Positions 49,944-59,750 of a stretch of 64,000 bases of DNA are shown one piece after another. Source of the DNA: Phaeacidiphilus oryzae TH49 (GTDB lineage Bacteria; Actinomycetota; Actinomycetes; Streptomycetales; Streptomycetaceae); assembly GCF_000744815.1 (NCBI RefSeq), contig NZ_JQMQ01000005.1, positions 2,860,055 through 2,924,054 on the forward strand, in the 5' to 3' direction. The translations under genes and the position numbers were made by a program. Position 1 is the first letter of the stretch. The number at the start of each line of letters is the position of its first letter. Under the pieces are notes generated by a model. It was not told the DNA's origin and searched no databases. It worked only from the letters and a program-made list of their open reading frames with translations.

Positions 49944-50591
49944 GTGGAACAGCGAGAGATGCCCGGCAGCGGTACCGGCGCGGCGGACGGTTCGCGGCGG
50001 GCCGGCCGTGTGCCGCCGCCCGCGCGAGCGTCGGAGCGTCCCGCGGCGCGCGGCTCGGCGGCGCGCGGCTCGGCGGCGCGGCCGCGCGCGGGAGCGGCGG
50101 CGTCCGCCGCCGCTGCCGTTTCCGCGTCCACCTCGGCGTCCGCCCCCGCGGCCGCGCCGGAGCGCGGGCAGCAGATGCGCGCTCCCGGCCGGCTCACCGC
50201 CTTCGGCATCGCGGTGCTGATGGTCGGCGGGACACTGCTCGGCGCGCTCGTCGACCGCTGGCTCTTCGGCGGGCCGGGGATCCTCTTCGGCCTGGTCTTC
50301 GTGGTGACCTGCTTCCAGGCCGCCATCCGGGTCCGCCCGATCGACCTGGCCGCCGCGCCGGTGGCGGGTCCGATCGCCTTCGCGTTGGCCCTGCTGATCT
50401 GCGGCCAGCACTCCGGCGGCGGCTTCGGGGCACGGGTGCTCGGCCTGGTCACCGACCTCGCCCTGCAGGCCATCTGGCTCTTCATCGGCACGGGCGTCGC
50501 CGCCGCCATCACCCTGGCCCGCCACTTCGCCCTCCGCCGGGCGCGGCGGGCGCGCGCGGCAGGCACGGCGGGCGCGGCGGGAAGGCGCTGA
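49944..50591 (+). CDS. DUF6542-type membrane protein
   Basis: About 215 residues. A long Ala/Arg/Ser low-complexity N-terminus contains 12-bp in-frame repeats (ARGSA units, about 50050-50090). Four hydrophobic segments follow: RLTAFGIAVLMVGGTLLGAL, GILFGLVFVVTCFQAAI, AAPVAGPIAFALALLICG and ALQAIWLFIGTGVAAAITLA. It matches the conserved streptomycete membrane domain DUF6542 usually found beside ychF; function unknown. GTG 49944 has TACGTT (49932-49937) 6 nt upstream and no ribosome site, suggesting a leaderless mRNA. Confidence 0.75.
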   Translation: MEQREMPGSGTGAADGSRRAGRVPPPARASERPAARGSAARGSAARPRAGAAASAAAAVSASTSASAPAAAPERGQQMRAPGRLTAFGIAVLMVGGTLLGALVDRWLFGGPGILFGLVFVVTCFQAAIRVRPIDLAAAPVAGPIAFALALLICGQHSGGGFGARVLGLVTDLALQAIWLFIGTGVAAAITLARHFALRRARRARAAGTAGAAGRR

Positions 50592-50731
50592 ACAGAGCGC
50601 ACCTGGACGGCTGCTGCGGTGCCGCAGACGCCGCCTGCCAGCGAGTCGCCGCCTGACAGCGAGTCGCCGCCTGCCAGCGAGTCACCACCCGGCAGGCCGC
50701 CACCGCCCCCCGCACCCCGGCGCCGCCCGCC

Positions 50732-51475
50732 TCACAGCGCCAGCGACCGCGCCGCCATCGCCGCCCCCACGATGCCCGCGTCGTTCTGCAGCTCCGCGGG
50801 AACGATCTCCGCCCGCAGCGGCTTCAGCAGCGGCAGGAACTTGTCGTGCTTCCGGCTGACCCCGCCCCCGACCACGATCAGCTGCGGCGAGAACAGCGCG
50901 TCCACCATCCCGAAGTAGTCGTCCAGATGCTCCGCCCAGTGCTTCCAGCTCCACTCGTGCCGCTCGCGGGCCCCGCTTGAGGCGTGCTTCTCGGCGTCCT
51001 TGCCGTGCAGTTCGAGGTGGCCCAGCTCGGTGTTGGGGACCAGCACGCCGTCCGTGAAGAGCGCGCTGCCGATCCCCGTGCCCAGGGTGAGCAGCAGGAC
51101 GACACCCTTGCGGCCGCGCGCGGCGCCGAACGCCACCTCGGCGATGCCGGCCGCGTCCGCGTCGTTGACCACCGCGGTCTTGCAACCGGTCGCGGCGGCG
51201 AAGAGGGCCCGGGCGTCCTGGCCGATCCAGCCCTGGTCGACGTTGGCGGCGGTGAGGGTGCGTCCGTCCACCACCACCCCGGGGAAGGTGATCCCGATCG
51301 GGCCCTTCCACTGGAACTTGTCCACCACCTGGCGGACAGCGTCCACGACCGCCTCGGGCTCGGAGGGCTGCGGGGTCAGCACCTTGTAGCGCTCCTCGGC
51401 GAGAACGCCCCGATCGAGATCGACCGGGGCGCCCTTGATCCCGGAGCCGCCGATGTCCACGCCGAAGATTTCCAT
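50732..51475 (-). CDS. ppgK: Polyphosphate glucokinase (ROK family)
   Basis: A 247-residue kinase. MEIFGVDIGGSGIKGAPVDL is the phosphate-binding start typical of PpgK, VVNDADAAGIAEVAFGA holds the catalytic Asp, LLLTLGTGIGSALFTDGVLV is the glucose/phosphate loop, and NTELGHLELHGKDAEKHAS replaces the zinc motif of other ROK proteins. It phosphorylates glucose using polyphosphate or ATP in the cytoplasm and is a major glucose kinase in actinobacteria. ATG 51475. Confidence 0.95.
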   Translation of the reverse strand: MEIFGVDIGGSGIKGAPVDLDRGVLAEERYKVLTPQPSEPEAVVDAVRQVVDKFQWKGPIGITFPGVVVDGRTLTAANVDQGWIGQDARALFAAATGCKTAVVNDADAAGIAEVAFGAARGRKGVVLLLTLGTGIGSALFTDGVLVPNTELGHLELHGKDAEKHASSGARERHEWSWKHWAEHLDDYFGMVDALFSPQLIVVGGGVSRKHDKFLPLLKPLRAEIVPAELQNDAGIVGAAMAARSLAL

Positions 51476-51555
51476 GACAACAGGACAACACGGAGGGCTC
51501 CGCTCCGGCTACCGCACACTCACCTTCCGTGGCACGCCGCCGGCCTGACGCCGCC

Positions 51556-52527
51556 TCACTTCGAGGCGGCCTCCGCGCGCAGATCGCGGCGCAGCTCCTT
51601 GGGCAGCGAGAACTGCAGGTGCTCCTCGGTGGAGGTGACGACCTCCGGCTCCCCGAAGCCCCGCTCGGCCAGCCACTCCAGCACGCCCCGGACCAGCACC
51701 TCGGGGACGGACGCCCCGCTGGTCACGCCGACCGTGCGGACGCCGTCCAGCCAGGCCTCGTCGACCTCGTCGGCGAAGTCCACCAGGTGGGCGTCCTTCG
51801 CCCCGGCGCCCAGCGCGACCTCGACAAGACGTACCGAGTTGGAGGAGTTCTTCGAGCCGACCACGATCACCAGGTCGGCCTCGGCGGCGATCTGCTTGAT
51901 CGCGACCTGCCGGTTCTGGGTGGCGTAGCAGATGTCGTCGCTCGGCGGGGAGACCAGCGCCGGGAAGCGCTCCTTCAGCGCGTCCACAGTGGTCATGGTC
52001 TCGTCCACGGAGAGGGTGGTCTGGGAGAGCCAGACGACCTTGTTCTCGTCCCGCACCTTGACCTTGGCGACGTCCTCCGGGCCGTCCACCAGGTGGATCC
52101 GCTCGGGGGCCTCGCCCATCGTGCCGATGACCTCCTCGTGGCCCTCGTGGCCGATGAGGAGGATGTCGTAGTCCTCGTCCGCGAACCGGTTGGCCTCCCG
52201 GTGCACCTTGGTGACCAGCGGGCAGGTCGCGTCGATGGTGGCGAGGCGCCCGGCCTTCGCCTCGTCGTGGACGGAGGGGGCGACGCCGTGCGCCGAGAAG
52301 ACCACGATGGCGCCCTCGGGCACCTCCTCCGTCTCGTCGACGAAGATCGCGCCCTTCTTCTCCAGGGTCTGCACCACGTACTTGTTGTGGACGATCTGCT
52401 TGCGGACGTAGATCGGCGCCCCGTACTGCTCCAGGGCCTTCTCCACGGTGATGACCGCGCGGTCCACCCCCGCGCAGTAGCCCCGGGGGGCGGCGAGCAG
52501 GACGCGGCGCTCGGCAGTTGCAGTCAT
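51556..52527 (-). CDS. ispH: 4-hydroxy-3-methylbut-2-enyl diphosphate reductase
   Basis: A 323-residue [4Fe-4S] enzyme that makes IPP and DMAPP in the MEP pathway. The three cluster Cys are in [31 protein letters not shown] and [30 protein letters not shown] and [16 protein letters not shown] hold the substrate His and Glu, and [16 protein letters not shown] is conserved. ATG 52527 has TACGAT (complement of 52534-52539) 6 nt upstream and no ribosome site, so a leaderless mRNA is predicted. Confidence 0.97.
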   Translation of the reverse strand: MTATAERRVLLAAPRGYCAGVDRAVITVEKALEQYGAPIYVRKQIVHNKYVVQTLEKKGAIFVDETEEVPEGAIVVFSAHGVAPSVHDEAKAGRLATIDATCPLVTKVHREANRFADEDYDILLIGHEGHEEVIGTMGEAPERIHLVDGPEDVAKVKVRDENKVVWLSQTTLSVDETMTTVDALKERFPALVSPPSDDICYATQNRQVAIKQIAAEADLVIVVGSKNSSNSVRLVEVALGAGAKDAHLVDFADEVDEAWLDGVRTVGVTSGASVPEVLVRGVLEWLAERGFGEPEVVTSTEEHLQFSLPKELRRDLRAEAASK

Positions 52528-52669
52528 GGCCCCATCGTAAGGGTGCGACCCGGGAAGATCGGGGGCGCGCCTCCCCCGTCCGCGCCCCCGGGGCGCGCGC
52601 AGGCGTGCGACACGCCAGTGCGCGGCCGAATCACCCGCCCCCGGCCGCGCCCGGCCCGATCATCCCGGC

Positions 52670-54082
52670 ATGGACGCAACCCCGACGCCGCCGCCCACGC
52701 CACCCACGCCGCCGACCCCGCCGGCCCCGCCCGGCGCCGGGGCGGGCGGCCTGCCCCCCTCGGAGCTGCGCCGCACCCTCCGCTTCCGCGACCTGGTCGT
52801 CTACGGGCTGCTCTTCATCGCCCCGATGGCCCCGGTCGGCGTCTACGGCGTCCTCGACGCCAAGAGCCACGGCGCGGTGGCGCTGGTGTACGTGGTGGCC
52901 ACCATCGCGATGGGGTTCACCGCGGTCTCGTACGCCCAGATGGTGCGGGTGGTCCCGCGCGCCGGCTCGGTGTTCGCGTACGCCCGGGTGGGCCTCGGCG
53001 AGGGCTTCGGCTTCATCGCCGGCTGGATGGCGCTGCTGGATTACCTGCTGATCCCGGCGGTGGCCTACGTCTTCTCCGGGATCGCCCTCAACGCGCTGGT
53101 GCCCTCGGTCAACCAGTGGATCTGGACCCTCCTCGCGGTGGTGGTGACCACCGCGCTCAACCTGGCCGGGGTCCGGCTCGCCGCCGTGGTCGGGCTGCTG
53201 GTGCTGGCCATGGAGATCGCGGTGCTGCTGGTCTTCGTGGTGGCGGCGGTCGTCGAACTGGCGCGGCACGGCGCGGTGCGGCCGCTGGGCTCGCCGTTCA
53301 CCGGGATCGGCGCCTTCGACTTCGCGGCGGTGCTCTCCGCGGTCTCCGTGGCCGTGCTGTCCTTCCTCGGCTTCGACGCGATCGCCTCCTTCGCCGAGGA
53401 GCACCAGGGGCCGGCCGCCGGGGTGGGCCGGGCGGTGCTGTTCTGCCTGGTCCTGGCCGGTGTGCTGTTCGTGGCGCAGACCTATCTGGCGGGGGTGCTC
53501 GACCCGCACAGCCCGCAGTACCTGGTCGCCCATCCGGAGGCGCAGGGCTCCGCCTTCTACGACACCGCGGAGGCGGCGATCGGCGGCTGGATGCACACCA
53601 CGGTCGCGGTCAGCAAGGCGATCGGCGCGGCCTTCGCGGCGCTGGCCGGGCAGGCGGCCGCGGGCCGGCTGGTCTTCGCGATGGCCCGGGAGCGGCGGCT
53701 GCCGCGCATCCTCGGCTCGGCGGACGGCGGGGTGCCGCGGCGGGCGCTGCTGCTCGCCGCGGTGATCACGATGGTGGCCGCGGTGTGGGGGGCGGAGGCC
53801 ACCAACGGACTCGACCACCTCACCTCGATCGTGAACGTGGGCGCGCTCAGCGCGTTCATCCTGCTGCACGCCTCCGTCCTCGGCTGGTACGCGGTCCGCA
53901 ACCGCAGCCGGGCCTGGCTTCCACACGTGGTCGTGCCGGTGCTGGGGATCGCCGTCATCGCCGCCGTGCTGTACGAGGCGACGGGGCAGGCGCTGCTGGT
54001 GGGCGCGGTGTGGCTGGGTCTGGGCGTGATCGCGCTGGGCGTGCAGCGCGGGACGCGCGGGACGGAGGGACAGCCCCGCTGA
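52670..54082 (+). CDS. APC-superfamily permease with Pro/Thr N-terminal repeat
   Basis: A 470-residue permease with about 12 membrane segments. The first 25 residues are a TPP-type repeat (TPPPTPPTPPTPPAPP). Then LRFRDLVVYGLLFIAPMAPV and YGVLDAKSHGAVALVYVVAT show the APC fold, with MVRVVPRAGSVFAYARVGLG and VLSFLGFDAIASFAEEHQG as conserved loops. It resembles putrescine/amino acid importers of the YbeC/PuuP kind; substrate unknown. Start ATG 52670 follows directly from the divergent ispH region. A long dispersed inverted repeat begins five bases after the stop. Confidence 0.87.
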   Translation: MDATPTPPPTPPTPPTPPAPPGAGAGGLPPSELRRTLRFRDLVVYGLLFIAPMAPVGVYGVLDAKSHGAVALVYVVATIAMGFTAVSYAQMVRVVPRAGSVFAYARVGLGEGFGFIAGWMALLDYLLIPAVAYVFSGIALNALVPSVNQWIWTLLAVVVTTALNLAGVRLAAVVGLLVLAMEIAVLLVFVVAAVVELARHGAVRPLGSPFTGIGAFDFAAVLSAVSVAVLSFLGFDAIASFAEEHQGPAAGVGRAVLFCLVLAGVLFVAQTYLAGVLDPHSPQYLVAHPEAQGSAFYDTAEAAIGGWMHTTVAVSKAIGAAFAALAGQAAAGRLVFAMARERRLPRILGSADGGVPRRALLLAAVITMVAAVWGAEATNGLDHLTSIVNVGALSAFILLHASVLGWYAVRNRSRAWLPHVVVPVLGIAVIAAVLYEATGQALLVGAVWLGLGVIALGVQRGTRGTEGQPR

Positions 54083-54086
54083 GCCG

Positions 54087-54274
54087 CCCCCGGCGCAGCG
54101 CCGCAGGCGCGAGACAGGGGGCGCGGGGAACTGCGCGGCCAGCCATCCACTCTGCCGCACGCGGCAGCGGAGTCCGGGTTGCAACCCGATAGCCGCTCCC
54201 GACTGCGGCGCCGTAGTCGCCTGGCCGCGCAGTTCCCCGCGCCCCGTCTCGCGCCTGCGGCGCTGCGCCGGGGG
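54087..54274. repeat. Dispersed inverted-repeat element, copy 4 (longest arms)
   Basis: The left arm 54087-54142 and right arm 54221-54274 are reverse complements over 54 bp except for a 2-nt insertion. The 78-nt interior holds three hairpins: CTGCCGCACGCGGCAG (54152-54167), CGGGTTGCAACCCG (54175-54188) and CGACTGCGGCGCCGTAGTCG (54200-54219). Outer stem plus three hairpins give a four-way, cloverleaf-like fold. It sits between convergent genes, the APC permease and the cyclase-family protein. Confidence 0.9.
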
Positions 54275-54311
54275 GGCGCGACCCTTCGGGCTCGCCGGGG
54301 CTCGCCGGTCC

Positions 54312-54977
54312 TCAGCGCGCCTCGCGTACCCGGGCGATCGCGCGGATCGGCGCCCCGTCGGCCCGGGGGCCGGCCAGGCGCAGCGGCAGCAGGGCGATCT
54401 CCAGGTCCGCCTCCGCCGGGAGCTCGCACAGCGCATCCAGGCCGCGGAGGTTCTCCGCGATCACCGCCCCCGCCCCGCACAGCACCCGATGCGCCGTCAA
54501 CTCGCGGGCCGGAGTGGCGTCCACGCTCATCGCGTCCACCCCGACCGTCTGCACCCCGCGCTCGACCAGGTACTCGGCCGACGCCCGGGAGAGGTACGGG
54601 TGCGCCTGGTACCGCTCGCTCCCCCAGTGCTCGGACCAGCCCGTGACCACCAGCACCAGCACCCCCTTCCGCAGCCGCTCCCCGTACCGGACGAAGTACT
54701 CCCGGCCGATCGGCGTCCGCGGCGCGAGGCCGCGGGCGTCCACCACCACGCCCGGCCCGAGGAACCGCTCCAGCGGCAGCTCGTCCAGCCGCGGCCAGCG
54801 GTCGTCCACGTGGTAGGGGGCGTCCACATGGGTGCCGGACTGCGAGCCCATGGCCACATGCAGCAGGTTGACGCCGTCCCGGGCGGCGGTCAGGGCCGGT
54901 CGCAGGGCCACCTCCGGATCGCCGGGGTAGACGGGCATGCCGGTGCGGACGGGGTGGGTGAGGTCGAACAGCCGCAT
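54312..54977 (-). CDS. Cyclase-family (kynurenine formamidase-like) metal hydrolase
   Basis: A 221-residue protein. DLTHPVRTGMPVYPGDP opens the fold, and MGSQSGTHVDAPYHVDD is the signature HxGTHxDxPxH, here with Gln for the first His; the remaining zinc ligands are kept. GREYFVRYGERLRKGVLVLV and GVDAMSVDATPARELTAHRV follow. Relatives hydrolyse N-formylkynurenine or cyclic polyketide/amide substrates. The start ATG 54977 has CAGACT 7 nt upstream and only a very close GGAG, so initiation may be leaderless. Confidence 0.85.
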   Translation of the reverse strand: MRLFDLTHPVRTGMPVYPGDPEVALRPALTAARDGVNLLHVAMGSQSGTHVDAPYHVDDRWPRLDELPLERFLGPGVVVDARGLAPRTPIGREYFVRYGERLRKGVLVLVVTGWSEHWGSERYQAHPYLSRASAEYLVERGVQTVGVDAMSVDATPARELTAHRVLCGAGAVIAENLRGLDALCELPAEADLEIALLPLRLAGPRADGAPIRAIARVREAR

Positions 54978-55036
54978 GCGCTCCAGTCTGCCGCGCGCCG
55001 GGCCGAGCTGTCGGCGGCTGGCCGTAGGCTCGTGGC

Positions 55037-56260
55037 ATGCCATTGCAGACGAGCGCCGAGTCCCCGCTGCCCGTGAGCAAGGTGTCCGCGCTGATCGGCG
55101 GCTGGATCGACCGGCTCGGGGCGGTCTGGGTCGAGGGCCAGATCACCCAGCTCTCCCGGCGCCCCGGGGCGGGCGTGGTCTTCCTGACGCTCCGGGACGC
55201 CTCCGAGGACGTCTCGGTCTCGGTGACCTGCTACCGCCGGGTCTTCGACGCCGTCGCCGACGTGGTCGCCGAGGGGGCGCGGGTGGTCGTGCTGGCCAAG
55301 CCCGAGTGGTACGCCCCGCGCGGGACGCTCTCGCTGCGCGCCGCCGAGATCCGCCCGGTCGGCCTCGGCGAGCTGCTGGCCCGCCTGGAGCGGCTGAAGC
55401 GCGTCCTCGCCGCCGAGGGGCTCTTCGCGGCCGACCGCAAACGGCCCCTGCCCTTCCTCCCCTCCCGCATCGGCCTGGTCACCGGCCGCGCCTCGGCCGC
55501 CGAGCGGGACGTCCTGCAGAACGCCCGGCTGCGCTGGCCGGCGGTCGCCTTCGAGATCCGCAACGTCCCCGTCCAGGGCGTCCACGCGGTCCCCCAAGTC
55601 ATCGCCGCCGTCCAGGAGTTGGACGCGGACCCAGAGGTGGACGTGATCATCGTCGCCCGCGGCGGCGGCAGCGTGGAGGACCTCCTGCCGTTCTCGGACG
55701 AGCAGCTCGTCCGCGCGGTCTCGGAGGCCCGCACCCCGGTGGTCAGCGCCATCGGCCACGAGCCCGACATGCCGCTGCTGGACTATGTGGCCGACCTCCG
55801 CGCCTCGACGCCGACGGACGCGGCGAAGCGGGTGGTCCCGGACGTCCGCGAGGAGCAGGCCCGGGTCCGCCAGGCCTGCGAGCGGGCCCGGTACGCGATC
55901 CGGTCCCGGATCGAGCGGGAGCAGGCCGGGCTGGACTCGGTGCGCAGCCGCCCGGCCCTCGCGGCCCCGTACCGGATGCTGAACGACCGCGAGGGCGAGC
56001 TGGAGCTCCTGCTGGACCGCGCCCGCCGCTGCCTCCACCACCGCCTGGACCGCGCCTCCGGCGAGCTGGAGCACACCCTCGCCCGGGTGGTGGCCCTCTC
56101 CCCCGCCGCCACCCTCCAGCGCGGCTACGCGGTCCTCCAGCGGGCGGACTACTCGGTGGTCCGCGATCCGGCCGCGGTGGGCCCCGGCGAAGCCCTCCGG
56201 GCCCGGGTCGCCGAGGGCGAGTTCACCGTGGAGGTGACCTCCGCCCCGCCCCGCGGCTAG
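55037..56260 (+). CDS. xseA: Exodeoxyribonuclease VII large subunit
   Basis: A 407-residue subunit. An OB fold (about 10-110; [35 protein letters not shown]) is followed by the catalytic domain (about 125-370): [76 protein letters not shown] coiled-coil and a short C-terminal segment ([10 protein letters not shown]) end the protein. With XseB it degrades single-stranded DNA in both directions. ATG 55037 has TAGGCT (55025-55030) 6 nt upstream and no ribosome site, suggesting leaderless translation. Confidence 0.97.
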   Translation: MPLQTSAESPLPVSKVSALIGGWIDRLGAVWVEGQITQLSRRPGAGVVFLTLRDASEDVSVSVTCYRRVFDAVADVVAEGARVVVLAKPEWYAPRGTLSLRAAEIRPVGLGELLARLERLKRVLAAEGLFAADRKRPLPFLPSRIGLVTGRASAAERDVLQNARLRWPAVAFEIRNVPVQGVHAVPQVIAAVQELDADPEVDVIIVARGGGSVEDLLPFSDEQLVRAVSEARTPVVSAIGHEPDMPLLDYVADLRASTPTDAAKRVVPDVREEQARVRQACERARYAIRSRIEREQAGLDSVRSRPALAAPYRMLNDREGELELLLDRARRCLHHRLDRASGELEHTLARVVALSPAATLQRGYAVLQRADYSVVRDPAAVGPGEALRARVAEGEFTVEVTSAPPRG

Positions 56261-56308
56261 CGCCGGGGCCTCGGCCGGAACGTCGGTGGGCGGCTCTAGG
56301 CTGGGCCC

Positions 56309-56602
56309 ATGGCAGATGAGAAGCAGGATGCCGGCGCGGCCGACGACGCCCTGGGTTACGAGCAGGCCCGTGAGGCCCTGCTGGAGGTCGTCCGGAATCT
56401 GGAGGCCGGCGGCAGCTCCCTGGAGGAGTCGCTCGCCCTCTGGGAGCGCGGCGAGCGCCTCGCCAAGGTCTGCCAGCGCTGGCTGGACGGCGCCCGCGCC
56501 CGCCTGGACGCGGCCCTCGCCGAGGATTCCGGCGACCCGGAGGAGGCCGACCAGGCCGACCAGGCCGAGGAGAAGCAGGGCGGGGCCACGGCCGCCCGCT
56601 GA
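56309..56602 (+). CDS. xseB: Exodeoxyribonuclease VII small subunit
   Basis: A 97-residue helical subunit: [40 protein letters not shown] and [18 protein letters not shown] match XseB throughout, and an acidic tail ([11 protein letters not shown]) follows. It lies 48 bp after xseA but carries its own TAGGCT (56297-56302) 6 nt before ATG 56309, the same hexamer and spacing as xseA, so it may also be transcribed separately as a leaderless mRNA. Confidence 0.95.
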   Translation: MADEKQDAGAADDALGYEQAREALLEVVRNLEAGGSSLEESLALWERGERLAKVCQRWLDGARARLDAALAEDSGDPEEADQADQAEEKQGGATAAR

Positions 56603-56646
56603 GCCGGGCCCGGCTCGACGGCCCGGCCCCCCGGCCCCGGCTCGAC

Positions 56647-56666
56647 GTAGTTCAACTTTGTACTAC
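56647..56666. promoter_or_regulatory. 20-bp dyad upstream of the RutE/HadB-like gene
   Basis: GTAGTTCAACTTTGTACTAC is a near-perfect inverted repeat (8 of 10 base pairs; GTAGT and ACTAC arms exact). Its AT-rich core stands out in this genome. HxlR- or MarR-type repressors bind such sites, and it is about 45 bp before the start codon. Confidence 0.55.
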
Positions 56667-56709
56667 CCTGATCGTCGTCCCACCGAACGATCAGCGAGGT
56701 AGCCCCATC

Positions 56710-57312
56710 ATGTCCGACCCCGCCCTGGTACTCGACGAGGCCGCCCAGGACCTCCTCTTCCGCGAGGCGCACACCGCGAGCGCCTTCTCCCCGGAGCCCG
56801 TCTCGGACGAGCAGCTGCGCGCCGTCTACGACCTGGTGAAGTACGGCCCCACCGCCTTCAACCAGACCCCGCTGCGGATCGTCCTGGTCCGCTCCGCCGA
56901 GGCCCGCGAGCGCCTGGTGGCCCACATGGCGGACGGCAACAAGGCCAAGACCCTGGCCGCCCCGCTGACCGCGATCCTCGCCGCGGACTACGAGTTCCAC
57001 GAGGAGCTCCCGCGCCTCGTCCCGCACTTCCCGGGCCTCAAGGACGCCTTCTTCGGCGCCCGCGAGGTCCGCGAGGGCTCCGCCGCCCTCAACGCCGCCC
57101 TGCAGATGGGCTACCTGATCGTCGGCATCCGCGCGGCCGGCCTCGCCGCCGGGCCGATGACCGGCTACGACGCCGCCGGGATCGACAAGGAGTTCTTCCC
57201 CGAGGGCGACCACTCGGTGATCTCCGTGATCAACATCGGCAGGCCCGGCGACGAGGCCTACAAGCCCCGCGCCCCGCGCCTGGACTACGACGAGGTCGTC
57301 ACCACCGTCTGA
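56710..57312 (+). CDS. RutE/HadB-type nitroreductase (malonic semialdehyde reductase-like)
   Basis: A 200-residue FMN-dependent protein. AQDLLFREAHTASAFSPEPV, YDLVKYGPTAFNQTPLRIVL and ALNAALQMGYLIVGIRAAGL, with AGPMTGYDAAGIDKEFFPEG, are diagnostic of the RutE/HadB branch, which reduces malonic semialdehyde in the Rut pyrimidine pathway or related substrates. No other rut gene is near, so the true substrate is open. ATG 56710 has GAGGT 9 nt upstream. The dyad at 56647-56666 suggests specific repression. Confidence 0.88.
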   Translation: MSDPALVLDEAAQDLLFREAHTASAFSPEPVSDEQLRAVYDLVKYGPTAFNQTPLRIVLVRSAEARERLVAHMADGNKAKTLAAPLTAILAADYEFHEELPRLVPHFPGLKDAFFGAREVREGSAALNAALQMGYLIVGIRAAGLAAGPMTGYDAAGIDKEFFPEGDHSVISVINIGRPGDEAYKPRAPRLDYDEVVTTV

Positions 57313-57341
57313 CGCACCTCGGAAGTACCTCGGAAGCACCG

Positions 57342-57376
57342 CCGAAGCACCCGGCCGGCCGGCTCGGGTGCTTCGG
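57342..57376. terminator. Two-way terminator
   Basis: CCGAAGCACCCG (57342-57353) pairs perfectly with CGGGTGCTTCGG (57365-57376); the loop itself contains GCCGGCCGGC. It separates the nitroreductase gene from the convergent DUF4245 gene. Confidence 0.85.
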
Positions 57377-57976
57377 CTACTTCAGCGCCGCCGCGAACCT
57401 CGCCAGCTGCGCCCACGACTCGGTGCCCGTGACCACCACGGTGTCCTTGGCCTCCTGCCGTACCAGCGCCCGGTAACGGTCGCCCTGGTACCTGGCCCAC
57501 TGCTGCCCGCCGACCGTCTGGGCGCCGCCCGACCTGGCCGCGTTCGTCGTCACGTCGGCGAACCAGCTCTGCCGGTCCGACCCGGCCGGGGCGCCGCTCT
57601 GCTCCAGCGCGACGTACTGGCCGCCCGGGTCGATGAAGCCGAGGTGCCAGGTGGAGGCGCTGGGGTCGTAGTCCACCGAGGTCGCCCGGTAGCCGGAGGA
57701 CAGCCCGGCCGGCTCCAGGATCGGGTACGGCGCGGCCCGCTTCGCCGACAGGTACGAGTCCCGGTACGAGATCTCGTGGACGGCGCTCTTCCCGCTGTGC
57801 GGGATGAACGCGTAGATCACCGCGCCGAACGCCAGCACGGCGATCAGGGACAGCACCATGTCCCGCGATGACTTTGACAACATCCCCTTGCGCTTCGGCG
57901 GGGTCTGCTCCGACGGCGCCGCCGCCTGCGGGGACTGGATCGCTTCACTACTGGCCACGCCACCATGGTGGCCCAT
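57377..57976 (-). CDS. DUF4245-domain membrane-anchored protein
   Basis: About 199 residues. A polar N-terminus ([19 protein letters not shown]) leads to one membrane segment ([20 protein letters not shown], about 38-58) and an extracytoplasmic DUF4245 domain with [40 protein letters not shown] and [14 protein letters not shown]. The family is nearly always next to glpX in streptomycetes; function unknown. ATG 57976 is chosen because TATTCG lies 7 nt upstream; GTG 57958 is an alternative. Confidence 0.85.
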   Translation of the reverse strand: MGHHGGVASSEAIQSPQAAAPSEQTPPKRKGMLSKSSRDMVLSLIAVLAFGAVIYAFIPHSGKSAVHEISYRDSYLSAKRAAPYPILEPAGLSSGYRATSVDYDPSASTWHLGFIDPGGQYVALEQSGAPAGSDRQSWFADVTTNAARSGGAQTVGGQQWARYQGDRYRALVRQEAKDTVVVTGTESWAQLARFAAALK

Positions 57977-58141
57977 GCCCGGACGAATACCGCACACGGG
58001 GTTCGGGTACCGGCGCCGTACCGCCGCCCACCGGCCCGTAGCCGCCCGCGGGTGTGCGCGGCCACAGACGGTCCACGCAGGTCGGCGATACGATCGCAGG
58101 ACCCTCATTCCGGCCGTCGTCGCTCAGAAGGGCATGAATCG

Positions 58142-59182
58142 ATGACCGCGCAGAACCCGCACCACCTTCCCTCGTCGCTGGAGGTCGCCCCCGAGGCCCC
58201 CGACCGCAACCTCGCCCTCGAACTCGTCCGGGTCACCGAGGCCGCCGCGATGGCGGCCGGCCGCTGGGTCGGCCGGGGCGAGAAGAACGGCGCGGACGGC
58301 GCCGCCGTCAAGGCCATGCGCACCCTCGTCCACACCGTCTCGATGAACGGCGTCGTCGTCATCGGCGAGGGCGAGAAGGACGAGGCCCCGATGCTCTTCA
58401 ACGGGGAGCGGATCGGGGACGGCACCGGCGCCGAGTGCGACGTCGCCGTGGACCCGATCGACGGGACCACCCTCACCGCCAAGGGGATGCCGAACGCGCT
58501 GTCCGTGCTGGCCGTCGCCGACCGCGGCACCATGTACGACCCGTCCGCCGTCTTCTACATGGAGAAGCTGGTGGCCGGCCCGGAGGCCGCCGAGTTCGTG
58601 GACATCACCGCCCCCGCAGCGGTGAACATCCGCCGGGTGGCCAAGGCCAAGGGCTGCGCCCCGGAGGACGTCACGGTCGTCCTGCTGGACCGGCCGCGGC
58701 ACGAGCGGCTCGCCCAGGAGATCCGGGACGCCGGGGCCAGGATCAAGTTCATCTCGGACGGCGACGTGGCCGGCGCGATCATGGCCGTCCGCGACGGCAC
58801 CGGCGTCGACCTGCTGCTCGGCATCGGCGGCACGCCCGAGGGGATCATCGCGGCCTGCGCGATCAAGTGCCTGGGCGGCACCATCCAGGGCCGGCTGTGG
58901 CCGAAGGACGACGCCGAGCGCGCGAAGGCGGTCGACGCGGGCCACGACCTGGACCGGGTGCTGATGACCGACGACCTGGTCAGCGGCGAGAACGTGTTCT
59001 TCGTGGCGACCGGGATCACCGACGGCGAGCTGCTGCCGGGCGTCCAGTACCGCGCCGAGACGGCCACCACCAGCTCGCTGGTGATGCGGTCCAAGAGCGG
59101 CACGATCCGGCAGATAGACAGCCGCCACAAGCTGTCCAAGCTCCGCGCCTACAGCCAGATCGACTTCGACCGCCCGGCGTAG
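58142..59182 (+). CDS. glpX: Class II fructose-1,6-bisphosphatase
   Basis: A 346-residue Glp[21 protein letters not shown] opens the fold, [14 protein letters not shown] and [20 protein letters not shown] are the metal/phosphate motifs, [20 protein letters not shown] and [20 protein letters not shown] complete the active site. It is the gluconeogenic phosphatase of actinobacteria. ATG 58142 has AGAAGG about 11 nt upstream; TACGAT near 58089 may be the -10. It is divergent from the DUF4245 gene. Confidence 0.97.
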   Translation: MTAQNPHHLPSSLEVAPEAPDRNLALELVRVTEAAAMAAGRWVGRGEKNGADGAAVKAMRTLVHTVSMNGVVVIGEGEKDEAPMLFNGERIGDGTGAECDVAVDPIDGTTLTAKGMPNALSVLAVADRGTMYDPSAVFYMEKLVAGPEAAEFVDITAPAAVNIRRVAKAKGCAPEDVTVVLLDRPRHERLAQEIRDAGARIKFISDGDVAGAIMAVRDGTGVDLLLGIGGTPEGIIAACAIKCLGGTIQGRLWPKDDAERAKAVDAGHDLDRVLMTDDLVSGENVFFVATGITDGELLPGVQYRAETATTSSLVMRSKSGTIRQIDSRHKLSKLRAYSQIDFDRPA

Positions 59183-59195
59183 CCGGTCGCCCGTG

Positions 59196-59241
59196 CGGTT
59201 CCCCGCGATTCGCCGAGGAGTTCAAGGGGCGCGGGGAACCG
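59196..59241. repeat. Dispersed inverted-repeat element, copy 5 (short form)
   Basis: CGGTTCCCCGCG (59196-59207) pairs perfectly with CGCGGGGAACCG (59230-59241) across a 22-nt loop. It keeps the core of the family but not the inner hairpins. Located between convergent glpX and the whiB-like gene. Confidence 0.7.
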
Positions 59242-59321
59242 AACGGCAGGCCGCCCGCGGGCCGACGGCCGCCCCCGCGCGGCCGGCCCGGCTGGTGGAC
59301 GCCCCCGTGGCCCCGGAGCGC

Positions 59322-59750
59322 TCAGCCCGCGGCGGCGATGTGCCGCGCCTCCCGGAGCTCCAGCTCGCGGCGGCGGCGCCGGGCCAGCACCACCCGCCGC
59401 TCCGCCGCGGTCAGCCCGCCCCACACCCCGTACGGCTCGGGCATCAGCAGCGCGTGCTCGCGGCACTCCAGCAGCACCGGGCAGCGCGCGCAGACCCGCT
59501 TCGCCGCCTCCTCACGGGCCAGCCGCGCCGCGGTCGGCTCCTTGGACGGGGCGAAGAAGAGACCCGCCTCGTCCCGCCGGCAGGCCGCGCCCGCGTGCCA
59601 GGGGTTGTCGTCGCCGGTTCGCCCTCCGCTGGGGGTCCCTCCTGCCCGAATGGCTTGGGGGACGGCTCCGTCTGCGGCGCCTCCGGGCCCCCGCTGACTC
59701 ACCACTCGGGGGCGGGAAGCTTCCTGACGGGCTTCGATCGGATGCAGCAC
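59322..59750 (-). CDS. WhiB-family iron-sulfur regulator (WblI-like by position)
   Basis: A 142-residue WhiB protein. The four cluster Cys are in [15 protein letters not shown], then [17 protein letters not shown] (C-x2-C-x5-C). The turn [14 protein letters not shown] and the basic tail [15 protein letters not shown] complete the domain (about 60-142). The N-terminal 60 residues are variable. GTG 59750 has AGGAGT about 5-6 nt upstream; a GTG at 59795 lacks one. From memory the WhiB gene at this position in S. coelicolor is wblI. It should bind DNA with a sigma factor and sense redox. Confidence 0.9.
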   Translation of the reverse strand: MLHPIEARQEASRPRVVSQRGPGGAADGAVPQAIRAGGTPSGGRTGDDNPWHAGAACRRDEAGLFFAPSKEPTAARLAREEAAKRVCARCPVLLECREHALLMPEPYGVWGGLTAAERRVVLARRRRRELELREARHIAAAG

